Shown here one piece after another: positions 1 through 8,615 of a stretch of DNA of 48,885 nt. Numbering within the stretch: the first letter of the stretch is position 1; each line of letters opens with the position of its first letter. The stretch is from assembly GCA_016932075.1 (NCBI GenBank), contig JAFGDP010000032.1, positions 1 to 48,885 of the forward strand, in the 5' to 3' direction. A program made the position numbers and the translations under genes. Below the pieces are notes generated by a model that saw only the letters and a list, made by a program, of their open reading frames with translations, ran no database searches and was not told where the DNA came from. Source of the DNA: Chitinispirillaceae bacterium. Lineage in GTDB: Bacteria; Fibrobacterota; Chitinivibrionia; Chitinivibrionales; Chitinispirillaceae.

Positions 1-249
1 CTCGCTGCATGCCGCGGGAAGCGCCAGGGGAATGCAGATCCTGTCACCCTCGAAAAGCGCCATGGCGGCATGCCGGTCGTTTAACAGCACACGGCGCATA
101 CCGATCTCCAGGAGCCATAGCCGGGCATGGCCCAGGAGAATGCGCGCCTTGGTTCCGGGGAATCCGTGCCGCTGAAGAAAATGCTCGACGGTCTGTCGCT
201 CCCGGACCGGCAGTTCTTCGTATCCTGCGGGGCAGCCGTACATGCTCAT
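1..249 (-). CDS. Partial hypothetical protein running off the left edge
   Basis: The minus strand is open from an ATG at 249 to the window edge, giving 83 residues that begin MSMYGCPAGYEELPVRERQ. A second ATG lies two codons later. An AAGG sits about 9 bases upstream of the ATG, and the stop of the preceding minus-strand gene (262-264) is only 12 bases away, so the two genes are probably co-transcribed. The residue mix (a helix-like stretch around HFLQRHGFPGTKARILLGHARL) looks like real protein. I do not recognise the family. The C-terminal part is missing, so function cannot be judged. Confidence 0.5.
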   Translation of the reverse strand, partial: MSMYGCPAGYEELPVRERQTVEHFLQRHGFPGTKARILLGHARLWLLEIGMRRVLLNDRHAAMALFEGDRICIPLALPAACSE

Positions 250-261
250 CAACGGCGGCCT

Positions 262-3200
262 TTACTTTGCGGGCAGCGTTTCGCCGAACGCGATATCGAG
301 CGCCGGTGTCGGGGTGTATTCATACCAGACGCCGACCAGCGACGATTCGGCCCAGTTGGTAATGTCCGCGTTTTCACCTTCCCCCCCTTCCTCACCGTCG
401 GCGCCCAGGCAGACGAGATCGTACTCCGCGTACGTCCCGGGAAATTTGTAGACAAACTCCCTTCCCCACGGATCGGAAAAAGACCGGTTGAGTGAACCCA
501 GGTTCGGCGGATACTCGCCGTTCGTGTCGCGGTACGATCCGATGCAGGCGATAATCTCCTGCATGGTCTCCCACGCTTTGCGCTGTGAGGGATAGATCAG
601 GGGCCGGAAATTCGTTTCGGGATTCGCCGGGGGTATGCCCGGATAGTTGGATTTGGCGTAATTGCAGAACTCGTTGCCGATTTCCAGGTACGGGTGCGGG
701 GGGAGCTGGCTCGTGTCGCCGGTATTGATAAAGGCGAGGAACGCCTGCTCGAATCCCGGCCTGATCGTAAGCACCACCCGCGCGCTCCCCGACTTCAGAA
801 ACGCCCGGTGCAGCGGATCGGGATGCTCCAGGTATTTCTTGAATTCCCATCGCCGGGGATGGCACCAGAAATACGGGTAAAGAAAGAACAGGACATTTTC
901 CCATTCGATCGCGTGTTGCAGAAATTTGACCGTTTCGCCGTGCAGAAGCATGGTTTCGCGAACCGATTCGCTGAACACCATGCCGGAATCTTCTTCATAC
1001 ACATCGGACTCCAGCTCGCCCGGAACACCATCGGGAAAATAGCCGAACAGGTCTTTGCCCAGCAGCCATCGGAGCACGCCCTTCATGACCTCCTCGCGCT
1101 CTTTTTTCCGCAGGCTCAGGGAATCCTGCGCGCCGAGTTCCTCCTCGAGACGGGCCAGCTTGCTTTTCAGCATCTGGCGCTGCTCGTAGAAATTCGCCTG
1201 CGCGCCGTCATGGATCGTTTTCCACACCTGCTGCTGCCACGCCCGGAAATTCGCCTGGTCGATCACCGCATCCAGATGTATGGTCATGCTGAAAAACTTG
1301 ATCTTCCAGATACGAACCCAGATCGCCAGCTTCCCGCTCCTTCCATCCCATTTGTCATACGTGTCGATTTTGATTTCAGGACCGGGCGTGCTCTCCAGTT
1401 TATAAAGATATCTGTTCGGGCCGCGCGTTTGATCGATCACCTTTATCCCGTACCCGTTATGAATATCGCCGTCAGGGCACTTTTCGAACGCATACGCGAT
1501 ATGCGCATCGCCTTCGATATGATAGCCCTTGGGAATCTCCGGCTCCAGGGTATATGCCAGCACGTGCGTTCCTCCGCACTGATCCTGCCAGTCGTGCCAA
1601 TCGACGACAAACGGCTGTGAGAGAACCGGTTGAGGCGGTTCCTCGACAATGGCAACACCCCAGTCAGAAGCGATTTCCGAATAATTCCTCAGGCCGCTGG
1701 TATACCCTTCCAGGCCGATTTCATCGGGTCGCAGGGTAAACAGGTCTTCAAAACTGTCCTCGACCTGTCGCCGCAGTTCGTGTATCTGTATCAATTTGGA
1801 AAGCAGTCCCGAACCCGGTTCCGGAATGGCAATGTCCCAGGTGAGCCTGATCCCGCTGCGGAAAAGACCGACCTGCCATTTGCGTATCAGGCGGTAGTAA
1901 TCGATCCGGGCCGCCCGGTCGGCAAACGGATTTTTTATCGTTCGCACGGTCTGGTCTTCCCTGCCCGCTTTGGAGCTGATCGTAAAACTGAATTTCTGCT
2001 CCTTGCGCGTCCGTGACGAGGCCTTGGAGGTCAGCTCGGCGGTATGGTTGCGCGACAGTTCCCTGGAGGTGCTGTCCGAATCCGAGACATTCAGCGCGGT
2101 CGTCGTGTTGACCTTGACCGAACCGTATGAAGCGCTCGCGCTGACGCTGGTATTGAGCCCCATGGAATGCTTCTCCTCGGAATTGACCGATTGCGACAAT
2201 TCCGATTTCTCGCTTACGCCTTCCTCGCTGAATCCCTCGAAATAGTCGGTGGCGATCCGCTCGAACTCCTCGGAGGTGTTCGACCATTCCTTCTGCATCA
2301 GATTCACTTCCTCGCCCGGTGAAAGGGGGACCGAATAGACCAACTCCCCGCGTTCGATCCCGGCCGGATGGAACTCTACGCGTTCGAGGTGAAGGTAGCC
2401 GACGGGTTCCCGCTCGATGACCGATCGAAAAACGCCGATGAGCCTTTCGAGATTGCCAAGCGCCTCGTCCATGGCGGATACAACGCTCCGGCTGTCGCAC
2501 GCGTCCGGGTCACTCAAGAGCATTTCGCCCAAACCGGAGACGGTTCGTACCATGGCAAGGGAATCGGGCGAGTTTTTCTCCGCCCAGCTTTTCAAACGGT
2601 CCATTCCGAACGGCGCGGCCGCTTCCGCCGAACGAGATCGCGCGCGGTTTTTTTTGGCCGGTCGCCGGTCGCTCTGCGCGGTCGAAAAAGCCTCGACAAG
2701 GCCGGCATATTCCTCCCGTACCCCCGCGAGAACCTCACGGCGCGCGGCAACGATCTCCTTTAAAAGAACGCACAGGTCATCGGAAGGTATAGGAGAAAAC
2801 CCTGCGGCGTTCTTAAAAGACGCGGCTCCCGGCGGACCGGCCGGCTCGCGACGGATGAGGCGTGCGGTTCTGATGACCGGATCATCCTCCGCACCGGCCC
2901 GGCCTTCTCCGGCCGCACCCATGCGCCGTTGCTCAATATCCGCCAGCTCCCGGTCCGTGATCTTGAAAGCCCGTGCAAATGCGCGTTTTTCCAACCCCCT
3001 TACCGCTGCCGCTTTTTGGCCGGCGGAGGAGCCGCGCTGCGTGTATATGGCCTGGTAAAAACTGCGGGAGGAATTTCCTCCCGCGCGAATGCCGGATTGG
3101 GCCGTTTCCGGGAGGCCGGCGCCCGGCGATTCGACCTCGATAACCGCTTCGATATCCTCGCGATCAACATTTACAATAAGCAAATGACGGGTGTCGGCGA

Positions 3201-3435
3201 GAAGGTGTGTCGCATCGTACACCTTGAAAAAGATATCCGGCCGGCCTTCGAACCCAAGGTCCTTGAAGCAGCTTTCATCAAAAACGATCCTGAACGTCCC
3301 GCTCGAAGAGGTCGTTGCGCTGCCGAGCAAATCGGAAATAACCAAATCCTTGTCCCAGGCCTCTACCCGCAGCCCTCCCAGACCCTCTTCCGTTCCTTTC
3401 CGGACCACTTTTCCGCGAATAACGAACGTTCTCAT
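262..3435 (-). CDS. Large protein with transthyretin-like N-terminus and GspG-like C-terminal module
   Basis: 1057 residues, with a clear AGGAGG Shine-Dalgarno 5 bases before the ATG. Residues 1-100 resemble a carboxypeptidase-regulatory/transthyretin-like beta sandwich (IRGKVVRKG, VEAWDKDL, SSGTFRIVFD). No signal peptide is visible. The middle holds a Ser/Thr-rich segment (roughly 410-500) and charged, possibly coiled stretches around 755-800. Residues about 955-1028 match the C-terminal half of type II secretion major pseudopilins: SDPWGREFVYKFPG, then LGADGEEGGEGENADITNW, the hallmark loop that binds calcium in GspG. The hydrophobic pilin helix and prepilin cleavage site that belong with it are absent. 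The function is unknown; the domain reading is by eye. The gene sits divergently from the pectate lyase gene and upstream of the partial gene at 1-249. Confidence 0.85.
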   Translation of the reverse strand: MRTFVIRGKVVRKGTEEGLGGLRVEAWDKDLVISDLLGSATTSSSGTFRIVFDESCFKDLGFEGRPDIFFKVYDATHLLADTRHLLIVNVDREDIEAVIEVESPGAGLPETAQSGIRAGGNSSRSFYQAIYTQRGSSAGQKAAAVRGLEKRAFARAFKITDRELADIEQRRMGAAGEGRAGAEDDPVIRTARLIRREPAGPPGAASFKNAAGFSPIPSDDLCVLLKEIVAARREVLAGVREEYAGLVEAFSTAQSDRRPAKKNRARSRSAEAAAPFGMDRLKSWAEKNSPDSLAMVRTVSGLGEMLLSDPDACDSRSVVSAMDEALGNLERLIGVFRSVIEREPVGYLHLERVEFHPAGIERGELVYSVPLSPGEEVNLMQKEWSNTSEEFERIATDYFEGFSEEGVSEKSELSQSVNSEEKHSMGLNTSVSASASYGSVKVNTTTALNVSDSDSTSRELSRNHTAELTSKASSRTRKEQKFSFTISSKAGREDQTVRTIKNPFADRAARIDYYRLIRKWQVGLFRSGIRLTWDIAIPEPGSGLLSKLIQIHELRRQVEDSFEDLFTLRPDEIGLEGYTSGLRNYSEIASDWGVAIVEEPPQPVLSQPFVVDWHDWQDQCGGTHVLAYTLEPEIPKGYHIEGDAHIAYAFEKCPDGDIHNGYGIKVIDQTRGPNRYLYKLESTPGPEIKIDTYDKWDGRSGKLAIWVRIWKIKFFSMTIHLDAVIDQANFRAWQQQVWKTIHDGAQANFYEQRQMLKSKLARLEEELGAQDSLSLRKKEREEVMKGVLRWLLGKDLFGYFPDGVPGELESDVYEEDSGMVFSESVRETMLLHGETVKFLQHAIEWENVLFFLYPYFWCHPRRWEFKKYLEHPDPLHRAFLKSGSARVVLTIRPGFEQAFLAFINTGDTSQLPPHPYLEIGNEFCNYAKSNYPGIPPANPETNFRPLIYPSQRKAWETMQEIIACIGSYRDTNGEYPPNLGSLNRSFSDPWGREFVYKFPGTYAEYDLVCLGADGEEGGEGENADITNWAESSLVGVWYEYTPTPALDIAFGETLPAK

Positions 3436-3809
3436 GGATACCTCCTGTATTGTTGAGCGTTCAAATCTGCTTGTTCGGATACCTCCGGCGGCCTATGCCG
3501 TTGTCTTCATATCGTCTACGAAACCGCCTTGCGCGAAATGTTTACTAAGATAGATAGCGAAGAGGGTTGCGAGCAATGGTTCTATCGCGTTATGAGCGAG
3601 TATATTGATGGTTGTTTTTCGGCAAAAACCATACGGCTAATAATTCATTGATAATAGTGCTGCAGCTCACGAACAGAAAACGTTCTTTCCAGTGAACAGA
3701 AAATTGCCCCGCCGTTCAAAAAGGATGGCTCATCCTGGCCCACGACGTTATATTGTAGTCAAACCATTATTGCGGGCATAATTGATTCGAACGTAAACAA
3801 GGAGCAGGT
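3436..3809. other. Divergent intergenic region with a spaced direct repeat
   Basis: This gap of 374 bases separates two divergent genes and should hold both promoters. No convincing -35/-10 pair stands out. A 10-base direct repeat, GAACAGAAAA, occurs at 3671-3680 and 3694-3703, a 23-base period (about two helical turns), which would suit a dimeric regulator. AAGGAG lies just ahead of the ATG at 3810. No credible coding sequence was seen. Confidence 0.4.
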
Positions 3810-5081
3810 ATGACCAGCTCGACGGAAACCGTGGCGTGCGGGTTGTTAGCGGCCGTTTTTTTCATGTCAATACAGTTGACCGCTCAAACCCCTGATTTTT
3901 CCTGCGTCGGATTCGGCGCGGCGACAACCGGAGGAACCGGCGGCACCGAGGTCACGGTCACCAGTCTGTCGCAACTGGTTTCCGAAGCGGGATCGGACGG
4001 GAAAAAGATCATAAAAATCGGCCAGACGATCGAGGGATCGGGAACGATTATTGAAGTGTCGAACGATAAAACCATTCTTGGTATTGGGGACCGGGGATTT
4101 TTAAAAGGAATCGGGTTTCACCTGAAAAACGTGAGCAACGTCATCTTCAGAAACCTGAAAATGACCATGATCGGCGGGGGCGCCGATGATATTATCGGCG
4201 GCGAAACGACAAGCAGCTCTACCGGCGCCAACTACTGGATCGATCATTGCGAGTTTTACAACGAATATCCGACGCTTCCGGAAACCGCTTCCAAAAAAGA
4301 CAAATATGACGGCATGATAGACTTTAAGAAACAGGTTTCAAACATCACCATCTCCTGGTGCTATTTTCATGACCATTGGAAATGCAGTTTAGTAGGGTAT
4401 TCGACCGACAAGGACCCCTACGACAGGAAAATCACCTATCACCATAACTGGTTTAAAAACATCAAATCGCGCACGCCGTCGTACCGGGCCGGCACGGCGC
4501 ATATTTACAACAATTTTTACGACGGCCTGAACGATCCCAACGCCCCGACGAGCGAGGGCGTGCACACGCGCGACGCCGCCTGCCTGTTCGTGGAAGGAAA
4601 TTATTTCCTCAACTACGCCAAATCGATCTATTGGTACGTCGAAGACTCGCCGACCGAAGCGTTCGTGAATGAATCCGGCGTTCCCAATAAATATGTCAAT
4701 TCCCCGCCCAATACCGCCCGGGCGTGCAATTCGTTCACGCCGCCCTATTCGGTTACGGTTGACGCGGCTGACGACGTTCCCGATATCGTCAAAACGTATG
4801 CCGGCGTCGGCAAATTGGACGGCGTTTCCGTGGTACCACCTGCGGCCAAACCGGTGCTGACGTACAAATCCTCGATTGACGGGTCCATGGCGGAATTACT
4901 CTTGCCTTCTGACAACGCATGGGTGGTCGCGCTCTACGATATAAGCGGCCGCACTATACGCGTGCGGAACGCTGCAGGCGGCAGCATTACGTTGCCTATG
5001 GACGGCATGAACAGCGGTGTATATATCGTTTCCGTTGCCGGCAAGAACCTGACAATACGGCAACGCATCGTAAAGAAATAA
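3810..5081 (+). CDS. Secreted pectate lyase, PL1 family
   Basis: 423 residues. A hydrophobic N-terminal segment (about 8-25, ending AQT) looks like a signal peptide. The parallel beta-helix signatures of polysaccharide lyase family 1 are all present: WIDHCEF from W143, DGMIDFKKQVSNITISWCYF from D167 (calcium-binding acidic region), and SRTPSYRAGTAHIYNNF from S220. The last is the conserved R-x-P-x-x-R-x-G-x-x-H-x-x-NN block that includes the catalytic arginine. The enzyme would cleave alpha-1,4-polygalacturonate by beta-elimination outside the cell. Residues about 345-423 form a separate tail (LYDISGRTIR ... GVYIVSVAG ... RQRIVKK) typical of type IX secretion C-terminal sorting domains. AAGGAG precedes the ATG. 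The gene stands alone, with no other pectin gene nearby. Confidence 0.93.
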   Translation: MTSSTETVACGLLAAVFFMSIQLTAQTPDFSCVGFGAATTGGTGGTEVTVTSLSQLVSEAGSDGKKIIKIGQTIEGSGTIIEVSNDKTILGIGDRGFLKGIGFHLKNVSNVIFRNLKMTMIGGGADDIIGGETTSSSTGANYWIDHCEFYNEYPTLPETASKKDKYDGMIDFKKQVSNITISWCYFHDHWKCSLVGYSTDKDPYDRKITYHHNWFKNIKSRTPSYRAGTAHIYNNFYDGLNDPNAPTSEGVHTRDAACLFVEGNYFLNYAKSIYWYVEDSPTEAFVNESGVPNKYVNSPPNTARACNSFTPPYSVTVDAADDVPDIVKTYAGVGKLDGVSVVPPAAKPVLTYKSSIDGSMAELLLPSDNAWVVALYDISGRTIRVRNAAGGSITLPMDGMNSGVYIVSVAGKNLTIRQRIVKK

Positions 5082-5170
5082 CGCCGCCAAGCAGTTTAAA
5101 TGTATGGTCACGTCAAACGTCACCGACATGGAGCGCGATCATTGTATACGCTCCCGGTCATGCCACCATT

Positions 5171-5467
5171 ATGGAGTTTATGATTAAAAACTTGGCCCGA
5201 TGGCCGATGTGGTTTGCGATAATGGCCGTCGTTTTGTGCGTCTGCAAAACAGAGGACAGCTCCGCTCCCCCGCCCTTGGCCTACCTTGAAGAGAAGGTGC
5301 GACGCCTGCGGAAAGCGCTGGACACGGCCACGGGAGAATTTGCCATCGTCGTCTCGATACAACCCGTTTCAAAGGTCGCCGGCCTGCCGTTCACCTTCCC
5401 CTATACCGCAGAGGCCGTGCAGGACTCGCTGCAAAAAGCGTTCGGCATGCTGCGATTCTCGCCTTGA
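5171..5467 (+). CDS. Small hypothetical exported or membrane-anchored protein
   Basis: 98 residues from ATG 5171 (alternative ATG at 5180). The first 27 residues hold a basic start and a hydrophobic stretch (MWFAIMAVVLCVCK) that could be a signal peptide or anchor. It does not fit a good lipobox, because the residue before Cys is Leu or Val. The rest includes a charged helix (YLEEKVRRLRKALDTATGEF) and a short beta-like section. No strong ribosome-binding site is visible. The reading frame after the stop still looks protein-like (TGKNAYEVTA), so this may be the front part of a decayed gene. Family not recognised. Confidence 0.4.
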   Translation: MEFMIKNLARWPMWFAIMAVVLCVCKTEDSSAPPPLAYLEEKVRRLRKALDTATGEFAIVVSIQPVSKVAGLPFTFPYTAEAVQDSLQKAFGMLRFSP

Positions 5468-5520
5468 CACCGTCACCGGGCGTATACCGGAAAGAATGCG
5501 TATGAAGTGACGGCTATTAC

Positions 5521-5634
5521 ATGCCTGACTGGCTCATCAACATACCGGTGGGCATAGTCTGCTATGTCACCATGGGCATCATATGGAACATCCCGCGGAA
5601 AGACTATAAAAGCCATTTTGCGCCTAAAGAATAA
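5521..5634 (+). CDS. Very small putative membrane protein
   Basis: 37 residues starting MPDWLINIPVGIVCYVTMG, with one membrane-length hydrophobic segment and a basic tail (IPRKDYKSHFAPKE). It has no Shine-Dalgarno. The frame is open upstream only to a TGA at 5503-5505. It could be a genuine small membrane protein or the last part of a gene broken by frameshifts between 5171 and 5634. Treat it as doubtful. Confidence 0.25.
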   Translation: MPDWLINIPVGIVCYVTMGIIWNIPRKDYKSHFAPKE

Positions 5635-5835
5635 ATAGTACGCAGTACTATGCGTTATCCCAGGTTCCCGTTCATGCTATCTATAAAAATCCGGCATTCG
5701 CGGTGAAAAATCGATATATTACCAACAGAAGATGTGTTGGTAAAGGGTATATGCTGATTGCTCAGGAAAAAGACGTTAATAAATAGATTACTTTCTTTTA
5801 AGAGGGTCATTTATACATTTCCACTCCATGTTTGA

Positions 5836-5858
5836 GGAATGGTTTTTTAGACCATTCC
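5836..5858 (+). repeat. Hairpin in the 5' leader of the papain-like protease gene
   Basis: Perfect 8-bp inverted repeat GGAATGGT/ACCATTCC with a 7-base T-rich loop, ending 26 bases before the ATG at 5885. It precedes the AAGGAG ribosome-binding site. It could modulate translation or RNA stability. A related GGAATGG/CCATTCC stem occurs at 41240-41275, upstream of the other protease gene. Confidence 0.45.
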
Positions 5859-5884
5859 GTATATGCTGTTAAAAAGGAGCCTTT

Positions 5885-7789
5885 ATGAGAAACTGTATAA
5901 TCGGCCTTTTTTGCGTGGTCGCTGTTGCATCGAGCCTGTTCGCAGACGCGATGAATCCGCAGCAAGCAGAACATGTTTTTTCTCTTCAGGGAACAACCGT
6001 TAAAAGCGTTTCGATCAACCGTCATTTTTCCGCGGGTAACGAGCTTTCCGGGTCGACCCTTGCAATCAACGGTCCAGGCGCGGTGTTCGGGGTCGGTGTT
6101 ACCGCGGAAATAACGCTTTCCGGCGATGCCAGCCTTGCCCGGGTGGTGCTCATTGATGAATCCAACCAGGAATATCTGATATATGAAATAAGCGCGTTGA
6201 TTTCAAAAGGAAGATCGGTTTCTGTCATTGATGCATGCGAGGAGACAAAGCTGCTCGACGGCATCGTTCCCGCCTTTTTGCGAGTCGAACTTTTTGGAGC
6301 AACCTGTAGCCTTGAAAGCATACGCTATGTCCCTACGATCTCGCTTCCATTGAGTGAACTCATGCGAACGCGAAAAGAGATCAGGGCTGTTCAAGTGGAG
6401 CGGAAAATCGCGCTTTTGAACGAGGGTATTAAACGTAAAGGAATGTCATGGACAGCTGGCCCGACCTCGCTTTCGTCACTGACGTATGCGCAGAAAAAAA
6501 GCATGTTTGAGAAAAACGGCATGCTGGCGAACCTGCAGGGATATGACCACTATGCGAGCGGCGTGTTTGAGCTGCGATCCAATGCTCCTGCTGCAACGAC
6601 CCTTGCGCCGTCCGCCATGGTCGACAACTTTGACTGGCGCAGCAGGCACGGCGCTGCGCTCAGATCATCCCCGTACTATGACGGGGATTCCCTTGGCGGC
6701 GGCTGGGTCACCCCGATACGGGATCAGGCGTATCCGAGCTATTGCGGTTCCTGCTGGGTCCATTCAACGGTCGCGACCGCAGAGGTGCTCTGCAATCTCT
6801 TTTACAACCGCCATCTCGACATTAACCTTGCAGAGCAATATCTGATGGAATGCAGCGACGGCCCTCCGGTCAGGGGCTCGGGGTGCAACGGCGGCTATCC
6901 GGCGAGAGCTGCCGCATGGATAGTAAATCACGGCGTCATGGAAGAGGCCTGCTTTCCGTACCAGGCTTCCAATGACCCGGTGTGCGGTGATTCCTGCTCC
7001 TCTCCACGGGAAAACCTCCATTTTGCAGGATACGCTACCCTGTCCGGGGAACGGGCAACGGAAGACAGCCTCAAGCGTTTTCTCATTCACAACGGACCGC
7101 TGATTCTCGGGGTTGAGAGCTTGATGCACGCCATGTGCCTGGTCGGATACCGCAAGGACGCGTCCGGAGCCACGGTCTGGATTTTCAAGGACAGCCACGG
7201 GCTGTCGCGAGGCCAGAACGGATACACAAGTTTCAAGCCGTCCTCGCTCAGCGATTTCAACACAATCGCCGCATTCACCCTCCCTCCATCCAGCCGGATA
7301 TATTCCGGGGATTCAATCCGGTGCGTTGATCTTGACAAGGACGGCTACTATAACTGGGGTATCGGTCCCAAGCCTGCCACATGCCCGGACTGTCCTGACG
7401 AGAAGGATTGCGACGACTCGAGGCCGGATCTCGGACCCATGGATTCAGACGGCTCGTGTAAAGAAATAATCACCGATATTGCCCGCCGCGTGCCTGCAAA
7501 GGAACGGATATTCAGCATCTGTAATTCCAACCCCTTCGGCAGGATTATGTATTTCGATATCAACGAGATTAAAGGCACAAAGGTGAGGGTCAGCATCTAT
7601 GATCTTCAGGGTAATATGGTCAAAATCCTTGACCCGGAAAACCTGCAGAACAGCACCCAGCGGATACAATGGGATGGCAGCGACGCAACGGGAGCCTCTG
7701 TTAAAAACGGGACCTACCTCTGCCGGGTATCGCTACACTCCGCTGTTGGGATATCATCGCATTCATTTAAGATCGTCATATCACGGTGA
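5885..7789 (+). CDS. Secreted papain-family (C1) cysteine protease with altered active site
   Basis: 634 residues. The signal peptide is about residues 1-22 (ends SSLFADA). Residues 23-240 are an unrecognised N-terminal region, perhaps a propeptide. The C1 core follows: Q-x-CGSCW with the nucleophile C290 (YCGSCWVHST), the NGGYP-type block (CNGGYPARAAAW), and the catalytic His H415 (MHAMCLVGY). The third papain signature, normally K-N-S-W-G, reads K-D-S-H-G here, so Asn is replaced by D436 and Trp by H438. Next comes a Cys/Asp-rich stretch (DLDKDGYYNWG ... CPDCPDEKDCDDS) resembling calcium-binding MopE or thrombospondin-3 motifs. The end is a FlgD-like/T9SS-type beta domain (VSIYDLQGNMVKIL ... 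NGTYLCRVSL). AAGGAG lies 7 bases before the ATG. Proteolysis outside the cell is likely; activity with Asp at this site is uncertain. Confidence 0.9.
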   Translation: MRNCIIGLFCVVAVASSLFADAMNPQQAEHVFSLQGTTVKSVSINRHFSAGNELSGSTLAINGPGAVFGVGVTAEITLSGDASLARVVLIDESNQEYLIYEISALISKGRSVSVIDACEETKLLDGIVPAFLRVELFGATCSLESIRYVPTISLPLSELMRTRKEIRAVQVERKIALLNEGIKRKGMSWTAGPTSLSSLTYAQKKSMFEKNGMLANLQGYDHYASGVFELRSNAPAATTLAPSAMVDNFDWRSRHGAALRSSPYYDGDSLGGGWVTPIRDQAYPSYCGSCWVHSTVATAEVLCNLFYNRHLDINLAEQYLMECSDGPPVRGSGCNGGYPARAAAWIVNHGVMEEACFPYQASNDPVCGDSCSSPRENLHFAGYATLSGERATEDSLKRFLIHNGPLILGVESLMHAMCLVGYRKDASGATVWIFKDSHGLSRGQNGYTSFKPSSLSDFNTIAAFTLPPSSRIYSGDSIRCVDLDKDGYYNWGIGPKPATCPDCPDEKDCDDSRPDLGPMDSDGSCKEIITDIARRVPAKERIFSICNSNPFGRIMYFDINEIKGTKVRVSIYDLQGNMVKILDPENLQNSTQRIQWDGSDATGASVKNGTYLCRVSLHSAVGISSHSFKIVISR

Positions 7790-7955
7790 TTGACTATCCG
7801 GGAATTTGCCTTTGCACCGCATCGGCAGAATGTCAGTGCAACGGTGCCGCAATAAATCGATTCCTGGACTCGGGAAATCACCGGAGCGTATCTTATAGGC
7901 AGTGCGGTCAAATTGTGATCTTTCCTCTCAGTATATCCAATCCAAGGAGAACGCC

Positions 7956-8576
7956 ATGCTCATCAGCAACCGTGCTATCATGACAAAGGCCCGGTCCCAG
8001 CTCAAAGGAAAATGGGGAGCCGCGGCGCTCGTGGCGCTCGTCTATATACTGATCACGATCATTCCCGGATCGATTCAAAAAATCGGCGGGCTCATCAATC
8101 TGGTGATCGGCGGCCCGATCGCGTTCGGCCTGGCGTTCTTTTTTCTCAGCTTTGTCAGGGAAAAGGGCCCGGCGCTGGAAGACCTGTTCAAGGGGTTCCA
8201 GGATTTTGCCAGAACACTTGTTGCGTACCTGTTGATGATCATATTCATCATACTGTGGTCGCTGCTGCTCATTGTGCCGGGCATTATCGCGGCCATCTCC
8301 TATGCAATGACCTTTTTCCTCCTTGTGGACAACAAGGAGATGAGCGGCGCGGACGCGATCAGAAAAAGCAAGCAACTGATGCACGGTCACAAATACCGTT
8401 ATTTCTGCCTTCTGTGCAGGTTCATCGGATGGTTTCTGCTCGGCATTCTGAGCTGCGGCATAGGGTTCCTGTGGATCATCCCCTATTTCATGACCAGCAA
8501 TGCGAGGTTTTACGAGACCCTGCTCCATCCTGAGGAGAATCAGGATGCGCCGCCCATGTTCACGCCCGGCGCCTGA
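7956..8576 (+). CDS. DUF975 family integral membrane protein
   Basis: 206 residues from ATG 7956, chosen because AAGGAG lies 7 bases upstream. A longer in-frame start at 7902 lacks one. The N-terminus (NRAIMTKARSQLKGKWGAA) is the typical opening of DUF975 proteins. Membrane segments fall at about 22-38, 43-66, two between 86 and 120, and two between 148 and 178. The loop EMSGADAIRKSKQLMHGHK is the conserved amphipathic region seen in DUF975/glycerophosphoryl-diester-phosphodiesterase-like membrane domains. The function of the family is unknown. The gene is convergent with the GGDEF gene 39 bases downstream; no clear terminator lies between them. Confidence 0.85.
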   Translation: MLISNRAIMTKARSQLKGKWGAAALVALVYILITIIPGSIQKIGGLINLVIGGPIAFGLAFFFLSFVREKGPALEDLFKGFQDFARTLVAYLLMIIFIILWSLLLIVPGIIAAISYAMTFFLLVDNKEMSGADAIRKSKQLMHGHKYRYFCLLCRFIGWFLLGILSCGIGFLWIIPYFMTSNARFYETLLHPEENQDAPPMFTPGA

Positions 8577-8615
8577 CGGGCTTGCGGTTGCTTTCGTGAA
8601 TAAAAAGGGCGGCTG

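Noticed and set aside
262..3435. Reading the large protein as a contractile-injection or insecticidal toxin component
   Set aside because: The transthyretin-like front and Ser/Thr-rich middle recall some such proteins, but no sheath, tube, baseplate or toxin gene is visible in the window.
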